Shown here one piece after another: positions 12,399 through 19,584 of a DNA stretch of 38,322 bases (position 1 is the first letter of the stretch; each line of letters begins with the position of its first letter). This stretch comes from a virus: IMG/VR virus record IMGVR_UViG_3300044970_001715, positions 1 to 38,322 of that record; one strand, written 5' to 3'. The translations under genes were made by a program, and so were the position numbers. The notes beneath the pieces are model-generated. The model was not told where the DNA came from. It saw nothing but the letters and a program-made list of their open reading frames with translations, and made no database searches.

Positions 12399-12901
12399 AC
12401 GAGCAGGATCAGGCGGAAGAAATCCGCGCGCTCATCTTTGGAATCGAAGTCGTCACCGCAGAGGCGGAGGCGAAGGTCGAGAGCATTCGTTCAGCAGAGG
12501 CGCAGGCACGGGCAAGCGCGGCGATCCGCGCGGATTTCGATCGGCTGTTCCGAACGGACGCGCACGGACGTATGGTCGATCGCCGCGGCAAGCCGAACCG
12601 CCTCTCCGCTGCGATCGGCATCGGCATTGCGGCGGCTCTCGCCCTGAGCGGTTGCCGGACGAACCCGGCGACGCCGACCGTCCCCGAGGTGACGCGCGTC
12701 AAGGTGTCCGAGCGAGCGCGCCTTCCGGCGTGGGCGCTGGACGAACTCGACGAGCACCCCGAAGCGAGTCAGCGTGTCGGCGACAAGCTCGAAGCGGGGG
12801 AGGCGAGGCGCGAGGAAATTCGCGCGGAAAACTGCCGAAAGCGGTTGCTCCGTCGTCTCGACGCTGGCGAGGCGGTCGATCCGCGGGAATGCGGGACATG
12901 A
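12395..12901 (+). CDS. Rz1-like o-spanin lipoprotein with unusual 60-residue N-terminal extension
   Basis: The open frame from ATG 12395 (ATGA-coupled) encodes 168 residues. Residues 1-59 are an acidic helix. Residues 60-87 form a lipoprotein signal: MVDRRGKPNRL, a hydrophobic stretch (SAAIGIGIAAALALSGC) and C87 as acceptor of lipid after LSG. The following part is proline-containing, then charged and helical. An internal ATG at 12572 (M60) would give a normal 109-residue o-spanin. Either the gene makes two products, or the spanin has a cytoplasmic extension, or 12395 is only a coupled reading frame. Role: outer-membrane half of the spanin pair. Confidence 0.65.
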   Translation: MNEQDQAEEIRALIFGIEVVTAEAEAKVESIRSAEAQARASAAIRADFDRLFRTDAHGRMVDRRGKPNRLSAAIGIGIAAALALSGCRTNPATPTVPEVTRVKVSERARLPAWALDELDEHPEASQRVGDKLEAGEARREEIRAENCRKRLLRRLDAGEAVDPRECGT

Positions 12902-13206
12902 CCACTCCGGTCTATCGTCATCGCGAGGAGGTTCGCGTCTCTGGCGCAATCTCAGGCGACCTCGAAAACCTCGGGATGACCGGGGTTTTCGCGCGTCTGT
13001 ACTCTCAGCCCCGCGGCGGCAATTCGATTCTGTCGCTCACGGCGCAAGCCCTCAGCGGATCGACATACGTCGTCTATTTCGACACGGCCGCGCTGCCCGC
13101 GCCGTCTGGTGAGGTCGGCGCGCGTTATTACATCGACATCGAAATTCAGCGCGGCGCGGCGCCTCCGATTCTGTCTCCTCGCCTCGAATTCAGGCTCACG
13201 CCGTAA
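12898..13206 (+). CDS. Hypothetical small beta-rich structural protein
   Basis: The product is 102 residues, with ATG overlapping the previous stop (ATGA). It is predicted mainly beta: [59 protein letters not shown]. The pattern resembles small N-terminal modules of baseplate or upper-fibre proteins of phages. It precedes, with a TAATG overlap, the collagen-like protein, so both may form an accessory tail or head fibre. Function inferred from context only. Confidence 0.5.
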   Translation: MTTPVYRHREEVRVSGAISGDLENLGMTGVFARLYSQPRGGNSILSLTAQALSGSTYVVYFDTAALPAPSGEVGARYYIDIEIQRGAAPPILSPRLEFRLTP

Positions 13207-14270
13207 TGGGCGAATTCCGCATCTCTCATCGGTTCGAGCGGTTCATTGCCTCGCATACGTTCTATGTCGGGGAGATGGCGATTCAGCCTCCGCAGATCGC
13301 GACCACGGCTCCGGTTGTCGCCGCGGCGGTCGCGGGCGTACCTGGCCCGCCTGGTGCCGATTCGGCGGTTCCCGGCCCGCAGGGTCCGGCAGGTCCGGCA
13401 GGTCCGGCAGGTCCGGCCGGCGCGGCCGGTGCGGATGGTGCTGTCGGCCCACAGGGTCCGCAGGGTGTCGCCGGCCCGCAGGGTCCGGCAGGTCCGGCAG
13501 GTCCGGCCGGCGCGGCCGGTGCGGATGGTGCTGTCGGCCCACAGGGTCCGCAAGGTGTCGCCGGCCCGCAGGGTCCGGCAGGTCCGGCCGGTGCGGATGG
13601 TGCTGTCGGCCCGCAGGGGCCGCAGGGTGTCGCCGGCCCGCAGGGTGTCGCCGGGAAAAGCATCCTGAACGGCGCGGGCGCCCCAGGCGCCGGAGTCGGT
13701 GTCGATGGCGATTTCTACCTCGACACCACGAACACGCGCCTATATGGGCCGAAGGCATCGGGAGCATGGGGCGGGTTCGTTTCGCTTGTCGGCCCGCAGG
13801 GTTCGCAAGGTGTCGCCGGTCCGCAGGGTTCGGACTCATGGACCTATGTCAAGCTCGCGGCGAATCAAGCCTTTTCGACAACAGCGCATGCGGCAGTCAC
13901 AGGGATGACTTTCGCCGTTGCCGCGAACGTGCGTTATGAGGTTGAAGTTTTCGGCGCGTTTCAATCTGCCGCCACTACTACGGGCGTCGCGATTGCGCTA
14001 GACATCCCCTCCGGATCGGTGATCGGCTTCGTCGATCATCCCGTAAGCGCGACCGCTCCGGGCTCTGCAATCCAGCGCGCTGACGCTACCACTACCGGCG
14101 CGACGACTGGCGTCGATACGATCAATGTCAATGTTCCGATTCGCGGTCGGTTTCTTGTCGCGAATGGCGCAACGGCTGGGAGTGTTGGGCTTATGTGTCG
14201 TTCGGAGGTTGCCGCCTCCGCGGTCACATTGCAGGCCGGGTTATTCATGCGATACCGCGTCGTCCCGTGA
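13206..14270 (+). CDS. Collagen-like (Gly-X-Y) phage fibre protein
   Basis: The product is 354 residues. Residues 44-150 are uninterrupted Gly-X-Y triplets, mostly GPQ, GPA, GAA and GVA, expected to form a trimeric collagen-like shaft. A linker ([38 protein letters not shown]) is of a kind often seen in phage fibres, and a second short triplet run lies at 196-209. Residues 210-354 form a beta-rich, threonine/valine/alanine-rich globular head. Such proteins decorate tails or capsids and bind host surfaces. Near-identical DNA blocks with 90- and 72-base periods encode the shaft. A strong terminator lies 47 bases downstream. Confidence 0.8.
   Translation: MGEFRISHRFERFIASHTFYVGEMAIQPPQIATTAPVVAAAVAGVPGPPGADSAVPGPQGPAGPAGPAGPAGAAGADGAVGPQGPQGVAGPQGPAGPAGPAGAAGADGAVGPQGPQGVAGPQGPAGPAGADGAVGPQGPQGVAGPQGVAGKSILNGAGAPGAGVGVDGDFYLDTTNTRLYGPKASGAWGGFVSLVGPQGSQGVAGPQGSDSWTYVKLAANQAFSTTAHAAVTGMTFAVAANVRYEVEVFGAFQSAATTTGVAIALDIPSGSVIGFVDHPVSATAPGSAIQRADATTTGATTGVDTINVNVPIRGRFLVANGATAGSVGLMCRSEVAASAVTLQAGLFMRYRVVP
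13335..13655 (+). repeat. Near-identical DNA repeats encoding the Gly-X-Y shaft
   Basis: Blocks beginning GCGGATGGTGCTGTCGGCCC start at 13431, 13521 and 13593, giving periods of 90 and 72 bases. The copies are almost identical in nucleotide sequence, including silent positions, so they arose recently by duplication. Length variation between isolates by slippage or recombination is expected. Confidence 0.85.
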
Positions 14271-14316
14271 TACATTGGCCGCGCTTGCCGTGGCCTGGAC
14301 TCCCGAAGCGAGCGCG

Positions 14317-14340
14317 AAAGGCCGGGCATGCCCGGCCTTT
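14317..14340. terminator. Perfect 24-base palindromic terminator
   Basis: AAAGGCCGGGCA and its exact complement TGCCCGGCCTTT form a perfect palindrome, so the hairpin is the same for both strands, with A/T ends on each side. It lies between the end of the rightward collagen gene and the end of the solitary leftward gene and probably stops both transcripts. Confidence 0.8.
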
Positions 14341-14350
14341 CGTTTGATCG

Positions 14351-14569
14351 TCATCGGTTCGAGACGTTGCGCTCGGCGATCCTGAGGTTTCGTTCGGGCG
14401 CCGGCCTCACTGCCGACAAGATGCGCTGAGGTTCGAGGCGCATCGCTCTTGCTTCGGCGAGGGCGGCGGGTATTGCTCGGCTGAGCCTCGGCTCATCAAC
14501 ATCGAATCGGACGGGCTCAGGTTGCCCGCCTTTCCCCTGTGGTACGCATGCGATCGTGATTCCGTACAT
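14351..14569 (-). CDS. Solitary leftward gene, unknown product
   Basis: The product is 72 residues from ATG 14569, with GGAGA six bases upstream. A longer frame reaching 14746 would cross the operator-like repeat and is less likely. The sequence (MYGITIACVPQGKGGQPEPVRFDVDEPRLSRAI... helix, basic end) has one N-terminal strand and then helices. No family recognised. It is the only leftward gene in 32 kb of rightward genes and carries its own candidate promoter, operator-like repeat and terminator. That marks it as an independently regulated insertion (a moron-type cargo, or an immunity or control function). Confidence 0.6.
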   Translation of the reverse strand: MYGITIACVPQGKGGQPEPVRFDVDEPRLSRAIPAALAEARAMRLEPQRILSAVRPAPERNLRIAERNVSNR

Positions 14570-14584
14570 CGTTCGTCTCCGGTC

Positions 14585-14605
14585 ATGGTGGCAGCGCGCC
14601 ACCAT
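14585..14605. promoter_or_regulatory. Operator-like inverted repeat ATGGTGGC-N5-GCCACCAT, copy 3
   Basis: ATGGTGGC-AGCGC-GCCACCAT has perfect 8-base arms with the same 5-base spacing as the repeat at 3663-3679. It lies 3 bases after the predicted -10 of the solitary leftward gene and 4 bases before its ribosome site. The same element therefore appears at the promoters of both leftward transcripts and of one rightward transcript. Confidence 0.6.
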
Positions 14606-14608
14606 CGC

Positions 14609-14637
14609 AAGGTAGCGCGATGCGATCCCGCGCGCAA
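14609..14637 (-). promoter_or_regulatory. Weak candidate promoter of the solitary leftward gene
   Basis: On the minus strand TTGCGC (14637-14632), 17 bases, TACCTT (14614-14609). Only three of six positions match at each box, so the call rests mainly on the spacing and on the adjoining operator-like repeat. Confidence 0.35.
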
Positions 14638-14689
14638 GCGCGATGCGCGGGAGGTGGCGTGTGTCCATTCGTGCGGCTATCCTGCCGGC

Positions 14690-15043
14690 ATGCCGCGAAA
14701 GCCTCCGACCTATCGCCCGACCTATGCTCGACCCGTCGCCGTGCATCGCGGTCCGTCGAGGGACAGACAGGCGGCGCGCCTACTCGCGACGAACGCCGAG
14801 GCGTGGCGCGCGCTGCGCCTGGTCATCCTCGCCGAGGAGCCGCTTTGCCGGCACTGTCTCGCGCGCGGAGTGATCGCGGCATCGACGGAGGTTGACCACA
14901 TCGACGGCCGCGCCGCGACGGCTCACGACTACAGGCGAGAGAACTTGCAAGGGCTATGCGAGAGATGTCACTCGATCAAGACGGCAAGGGAGAACGGCGG
15001 GTTCGGTCGCGCCTCGGCGCCAACGTCCGAGGGTGTGCCGTGA
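14690..15043 (+). CDS. HNH endonuclease, packaging-associated
   Basis: The product is 117 residues from ATG 14690. The beta-beta-alpha metal fold is complete: C53-x2-C56, D69-H70 (VDHIDG), N85 and C90-x2-C93-H94 (CERCHSIKT). In HK97-like phages an HNH protein of this size directly before the small terminase works with the large terminase for cutting at cos. The N terminus (MPRKPPTYRPTYARP) is basic and probably binds DNA. Its location, 316 bases before the small terminase, agrees with that role. Confidence 0.85.
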   Translation: MPRKPPTYRPTYARPVAVHRGPSRDRQAARLLATNAEAWRALRLVILAEEPLCRHCLARGVIAASTEVDHIDGRAATAHDYRRENLQGLCERCHSIKTARENGGFGRASAPTSEGVP

Positions 15044-15359
15044 CCTTGCGCGCCTCCGCGCGGCGCCGTGCGCGCAGCCCTGCCGGCGACCGGGCGGAGG
15101 TGGCGCGGTGCGCGCGGGCGCGCCCTGGCGCCCCTCTGCGCGCCCCTGCGGAGGGTGGGGGGGGTGAAAAGTTCGCCTCCCCTCCCTTCCGATACGTCGG
15201 CCGAGTCGTTTTTTTGCGCCCGCGAAATTGGACAGGGGGGGGCATGGGCGCGGCGGCCTTCAATGCGCAAAAACTCCCGAGAAAATCGCGGTTCGCGGAG
15301 GCCCGCGGCGAACCTGTTTCGCTGTTGCGGGAGCGCCGAAATCAGGGGGAGGGGGCGGC
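15044..15359. other. Non-coding GC-rich region between HNH and small terminase, possible cos
   Basis: No gene is supported here. The sequence is rich in G runs: GGTGGGGGGGGTGAAAAG about 15154-15171, C runs CCCCTCCC about 15179-15186, GGGGGGG near 15235-15242, and a TTTTTTT at 15210-15216. In phages with HNH plus P27-type small terminase the cohesive-end site lies in this interval. The G-tract next to TGAAAAG is the most likely place, but no cut position can be read from sequence alone. Confidence 0.4.
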
Positions 15360-15839
15360 ATGACCAGAGGACGAAAGCCGAGGCCGACCCATCTCAAGGT
15401 GATCGAAGGCAATCCGGGAAAGCGTCCGATCGACGCCGCGGCTGAGCCGATGCCGGAGGGGTTGCTTGTCGATGCTCCGGATTGGTTCGATGATTCGCAG
15501 CTTGAAATCTGGAACTATGCGATTCAGTCGGCGCCGAGCGGCCTGCTGCGGCACATAGACCGCGAGGCGTTGACGATTTGGGTTGTCGCTGCGGACCTTC
15601 ATCGGAAGGCGGCGATCCAACTCCGACGCGGGATGACAAAAAAGTCTGCGGTCAAAGGCATCCCGGAGCAAAGCCCTTACATCGCGATCGTCAACAGGCA
15701 GGCTCAAATAATGCTCAAGGCCGCCGCCGAGCTTGGGTTCACTCCGTCGAGTCGCGCAAGGTTCGGCGCTGCCGGCGGCGGCGGAAGGAATACGAACCCG
15801 TATAACAAATTCGCGGGGATAGGTGAGCGCCAGCATTGA
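15360..15839 (+). CDS. terS: Terminase small subunit, P27 family
   Basis: The product is 159 residues from ATG 15360, which follows GGGGGAGGGGG. It opens with the P27-family signature TRGRKPRPTHLKVIEGNPGKRPI. Then come a helical DNA-binding and oligomerisation region (about 50-125) and a glycine-rich end (FGAAGGGGRNTNPYNKFAG). It binds the packaging start site and recruits the large subunit. The gene overlaps the large-subunit gene by 17 bases, as usual. Confidence 0.9.
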   Translation: MTRGRKPRPTHLKVIEGNPGKRPIDAAAEPMPEGLLVDAPDWFDDSQLEIWNYAIQSAPSGLLRHIDREALTIWVVAADLHRKAAIQLRRGMTKKSAVKGIPEQSPYIAIVNRQAQIMLKAAAELGFTPSSRARFGAAGGGGRNTNPYNKFAGIGERQH

Positions 15840-17526
15840 ACGCGACTACATCGCGATAGCTGTCGATTACGCACGTCGCGCGGTAGCGGACAAGAAAGGG
15901 AAGCGCTTCGGGAAGTGGGCGAGGCTTGCGGCTGCGCGGTTCCTTTCCGACCTAAAGCGATCCGAAAAAAAATCATCGCCGTTCTATTTCGATCGGCGGC
16001 ATGCCTGCGATCCGTGCCGATTCATCGAATGCCTCCCGCATGTCGAGGGAAAATGGGATTCGGAGACGATCGTTCTACACCCCGCGCACGTATTCGCCAC
16101 GGTCAACATCTTCGGTTTTCGCAACCGCGACGGGACGCGAAGGTTCACGACGGCGCTTTTTGCTGTCGCGAGAAAGAATGCTAAATCGACATGGGCGGCC
16201 GGGGTTTTGCTCTACTGCGAACTATGCGAAGGCGAGGTCGGCCCGCAAGTCGTATCGGCTGCGACCACGGGCGCGCAGGCGCGAATTGTTTTCAATATTG
16301 CAAAACGGATGGTCGAGCGCGAGCCTGATATGCGGGAGCATTTTCAATGCGACGCATTCGCCAACGCGATAGCGTGTTACAAAAACGGCGGCACGTTCAA
16401 GCCGATCAATGCTAAGGCGTCAACTCAGGACGGACTTAATCCTAGCGCTGTCGGGCTTGACGAATTGCACGCGCACAAAACGCACGACCTATTGAACGTG
16501 TTGAAGTCTGCGGCCGGCGCAAGATCGAACCCGCTTTTTCTTTTCACCACGACAGAGGGCTATGAGACGCCGGGGCCGTGGCCGGAGCAGCGCGCGTTCG
16601 CAAAGCAGGTGCTAGAGGGCGCGGTAGAAGCCGAGCATTATTTCGCGATCATCTATGCGCTCGACGACGACGACGAAGATTTTTGTGAGTCGGCATGGGA
16701 GAAAGCGAACCCGCTAATTACGGTCAATCGCGTGCTGTCGTCAGAATTGAAAAAGGAATCAATCGAAGCAAAGCAGATGCCCGGCCGCCTCGCCGAGTTT
16801 CGCATCAAGCGGCTCAATCGGCAGAGCTCAGTCGCTAACGGATGGATCAATATCGTTCGATGGAAAAACTGCGGCGGCGCTGTCGATCTTGATTTCCTGA
16901 GGCCGCATCCGTGCTATGCCGCTCTTGACCTCGCAAGCACCCGAGATTTAACGTCGTTCCGTCTGGTGTGGAATGTCGGGGGGGTGCTCTACACGTGGGG
17001 CCGGCGTTGGGTTCCGGAGGATGCCGTGAGGCAGCGAACGGAGCGCGGAACTGTCCCCTATGCCGGATGGGTTGCCTCCGGATTGATTGAGCAAACGCCG
17101 GGGGACGTTACGGATTATGAGGTGATCGAGGCGGCAGTTAAAGGCGAGTTCGATCGGTTCAATGTGCAGCGGATCGCGTATGACAAATGGAATGCGCTTG
17201 ACCTGGTGAATAGGCTCGTCGCCGCCGGCTTGCCGATGGTCGAATTTCGGCAGGGGCCGCAGTCCTATCATCCGGCCATGCAAGGGCTTGAACGCGCATA
17301 CCACGCCGGCCGCCTGGCCCATGCGGGCGACCCGGTTCTCCTCTGGTGTGCATCTAACTTGGTGCCGCGCTATGATGCGAATATGAACTCCGCCCCGGAT
17401 CGGCGGCGATCTACGGACAAAATAGACGACATGGTTTCTTTGCTCATGGCGACCGGGCTTTCGATCAGCGAGCAAGGCGAACCGCAAAACCTCGACGACT
17501 TTCTAGACAATCTGGTGATCGCATGA
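15823..17526 (+). CDS. terL: Terminase large subunit, HK97-like
   Basis: The product is 567 residues. The start GTG 15823 lies within the end of the small-subunit gene. The ATPase has a Walker A of the deviant type (ARKNAKST, 116-123), a Walker B with glutamate (VGLDELH, about 210-216) and the coupling motif FTTTEG near 241. The nuclease domain follows (CYAALDLASTRDLTSF near 364-379, then YDKWN near 452). It converts ATP hydrolysis into DNA translocation and cuts concatemers. Length and order are normal for the Terminase_1 family of cos phages. Four cysteines in the first 72 residues are a minor peculiarity. Confidence 0.93.
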   Translation: MSASIERDYIAIAVDYARRAVADKKGKRFGKWARLAAARFLSDLKRSEKKSSPFYFDRRHACDPCRFIECLPHVEGKWDSETIVLHPAHVFATVNIFGFRNRDGTRRFTTALFAVARKNAKSTWAAGVLLYCELCEGEVGPQVVSAATTGAQARIVFNIAKRMVEREPDMREHFQCDAFANAIACYKNGGTFKPINAKASTQDGLNPSAVGLDELHAHKTHDLLNVLKSAAGARSNPLFLFTTTEGYETPGPWPEQRAFAKQVLEGAVEAEHYFAIIYALDDDDEDFCESAWEKANPLITVNRVLSSELKKESIEAKQMPGRLAEFRIKRLNRQSSVANGWINIVRWKNCGGAVDLDFLRPHPCYAALDLASTRDLTSFRLVWNVGGVLYTWGRRWVPEDAVRQRTERGTVPYAGWVASGLIEQTPGDVTDYEVIEAAVKGEFDRFNVQRIAYDKWNALDLVNRLVAAGLPMVEFRQGPQSYHPAMQGLERAYHAGRLAHAGDPVLLWCASNLVPRYDANMNSAPDRRRSTDKIDDMVSLLMATGLSISEQGEPQNLDDFLDNLVIA

Positions 17527-18848
17527 GCGCTTCATTCTGGCATCGGTTCGAGGGTTGGGCGCTTGGCGGGTTCCGCCCGTTTGGCGCGAGCAGGCAAAGC
17601 GCATCGCCTTTCCTCGGGGCGCGGAGTTCCTCCGGCGCCGTGGTCACGCCTGAAAAGGCGTTGAAACTTTCTGTTTTGTGGGCATGCGTGAATTTGCGTT
17701 GCTCGACGATGTCATCGCTGCCGCTTCACTTGATTGGCGCAAACAAGAAAGCCGCCACCGATTACCCGCTCTACAACGTGCTTCACTCCTCGCCGAATGC
17801 GGACATGACGGCTTCCGAGTATTGGGAGATGATGCATGCGAGCGTCGATCTTTGGGGGAATGGGTACTCGCGAAAAATGCTCGACGGTCGGAGAGTTATC
17901 TCCCTCGAACCCTGGCGACCCGAAGGTGTGACGCCTTTCCGGGATAACGCGGGCAACCTGCGTTATCGGTACAAAAACGGCGAGACGGAGCTCGACCTCC
18001 CCGCGACGGAAGTTTTTCACCTCAAGGGTTTTACGGTCGATGGACTCGTCGGCCTGAGTCCGCTCTCCTATCACGCCGACACCATCGGCGCGCAGATAGA
18101 CGCAAATTCCGCGGCATCGACTCTGTTTCAAAACGGATTGAAAGCCGGCGGGTTTATGAAAACCGGACCCGGCACGCTCACGACAGAGCAGCGCGACAAG
18201 ATCAAAGCGGCGCTCGCCGAGTTCGGACTCCCGAAAAATGCCGGCCGCTGGATGGTGCTTGAGGCCGGATGGGAGCCGGTCCCTCTTGCCGACAGCCTTC
18301 GTCTCTCCCCGCATGATGCGCAACTTCTCGAATCCCGCGTTCTCGGGAACGAGGAGATATGCCGGGCTTACGCGGTTCCTCCGGTCCTGGTCGGAATCGT
18401 GGATAAGGCGAGCTCATGGGCGAGCTCGATCGAGAACCTTAATCTCGGGTTTCTCATGTACTCGCTCCGGCAGCGATTGGTCCGGACGGAGCAAGCCATC
18501 TCGAAACAACTCATCCCGGCAGAGGATCGCGCGAAGCTCCGCCCGAAACACAATATCGAGGGGCTCTTGCGCGCGGACTCAAAGTCTCGCGCCGAGTTCT
18601 ACAATGCCGGGCTCAATGATGGGTGGCTTACTCGGAACGAGGTTCGTGAGCTTGAGGATCGCGAACCGTTGCCCGGCGGCGATATCCTCACGGTTCAGGC
18701 TCAGATGGTTCCGCTCGACGAGCTCGGGAAACCGATCAAGCCTCCGAAAGAACTCGCCAAGTCGGAGACAGTGATCGTTCTCGGCGACGGCCGCGCGGTT
18801 GCGGTCCCGGTCGAAAAGTTCCTCCCGCCCCCGGTGGCGGATCAGTAG
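17523..18848 (+). CDS. Portal protein, HK97 family
   Basis: The product is 441 residues, coupled by ATGA to the large terminase. Recognisable family segments are VLWACVNLRCSTMSSLPLHL (about 51-70), EYWEMMHASVDLWGNGY, EVFHLKGFTVDGLVGLSPL, and the crown and stem part ICRAYAVPPVLVGIVDKASSWASSIENLNLGF (about 281-312). Twelve copies form the ring through which DNA passes at one capsid vertex. The C terminus is proline-rich and variable. No truncation. Confidence 0.92.
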   Translation: MSASFWHRFEGWALGGFRPFGASRQSASPFLGARSSSGAVVTPEKALKLSVLWACVNLRCSTMSSLPLHLIGANKKAATDYPLYNVLHSSPNADMTASEYWEMMHASVDLWGNGYSRKMLDGRRVISLEPWRPEGVTPFRDNAGNLRYRYKNGETELDLPATEVFHLKGFTVDGLVGLSPLSYHADTIGAQIDANSAASTLFQNGLKAGGFMKTGPGTLTTEQRDKIKAALAEFGLPKNAGRWMVLEAGWEPVPLADSLRLSPHDAQLLESRVLGNEEICRAYAVPPVLVGIVDKASSWASSIENLNLGFLMYSLRQRLVRTEQAISKQLIPAEDRAKLRPKHNIEGLLRADSKSRAEFYNAGLNDGWLTRNEVRELEDREPLPGGDILTVQAQMVPLDELGKPIKPPKELAKSETVIVLGDGRAVAVPVEKFLPPPVADQ

Positions 18849-18878
18849 TGGCGCCTCGGCGTCTGCTGTAGCAGAATA

Positions 18879-18898
18879 GGCCCGGCCCACGCCGGGCC
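18879..18898. other. GC hairpin between portal and protease genes
   Basis: GGCCCGGC-CCAC-GCCGGGCC is a perfect 8-bp stem with a 4-base loop, not followed by T residues. It lies just ahead of the GGGAGAG ribosome site of the protease gene and may tune message stability or translation. Confidence 0.5.
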
Positions 18899-18910
18899 GG
18901 GAGAGCAGAG

Positions 18911-19561
18911 ATGACCATCCGAATCAAGCGGCTTAATGTCCCGTTCGAGCTCAAGGAAATCGACGAGACGGGCACGTTCAGCGGTTACGCCTCCGTTTTC
19001 GGCGTCATCGACGGATACCGCGAGCGCGTTCTCCCCGGCGCGTTCAAAGGCACGCTCAAGGAATGGGCGAAGCGAAAGATTCTCCCGCCGCTCCTCTGGA
19101 ATCACAACTCCGACACTCCCATCGGACCGCATACCAAGATCGAGGAGGATGATGTCGGCCTCTACATCGAAGGCCGCCTCTTGGTCGGCAACGTGGTCAA
19201 AGCGACAGAAACGCATGCGCTGTTGAAAGCTCGGGCCGTGTCCGGAATCAGCATCGGATATTCGACGATCAAGAGCCGCCGGAACTCCGATGATGGCGTT
19301 ACGGAATTGCAAGAGCTCAAGCTCTGGGAAAACTCGATCGTTACGTTCCCCGCGAATGAAGCGGCGCGCGTCGAGGATGTCAAGAGTTCGATCATGTCCG
19401 GCGAACTGCCGGACCTCAAGGAATTCGAGAGCTTCCTTCGCGAGGTCGGAGGCTTCTCGAAATCGCAGGCGGCGGCGATCGTCTGCAAAGGCTATGCCGA
19501 TCTTTACCGGAGCGAGTCCGGCGATCCGGTTGCCGAAGCGTTGCGCATTCTCCAATCCTGA
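18911..19561 (+). CDS. Prohead maturation protease, peptidase family S78
   Basis: The product is 216 residues from ATG 18911. Family features include FSGYASVFGVIDGYRERVLPGAF at 23-45, the catalytic histidine in LLWNHNSDTPIG (H65), and the catalytic serine in VSGISIGY (S114). The acidic stretch TELQELKLWENSIVTFPAN follows. It cleaves the N-terminal delta domain of the capsid protein during maturation. The downstream capsid gene has a delta-type coiled coil, so the two form the normal HK97 pair. Confidence 0.9.
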   Translation: MTIRIKRLNVPFELKEIDETGTFSGYASVFGVIDGYRERVLPGAFKGTLKEWAKRKILPPLLWNHNSDTPIGPHTKIEEDDVGLYIEGRLLVGNVVKATETHALLKARAVSGISIGYSTIKSRRNSDDGVTELQELKLWENSIVTFPANEAARVEDVKSSIMSGELPDLKEFESFLREVGGFSKSQAAAIVCKGYADLYRSESGDPVAEALRILQS

Positions 19562-19584
19562 AATTCAACCCGAGGGAATCTCTC

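Noticed and set aside
13335-13655. CRISPR array
   Set aside because: The repeats are coding Gly-X-Y triplets without unique spacers.
16987-16996. Additional CACGTG core as sixth parS-like site
   Set aside because: Only ACACGTGGGG; the flanks do not match GTTnCACGTGAAAC. The tacacgtg at about 27494 fails for the same reason.
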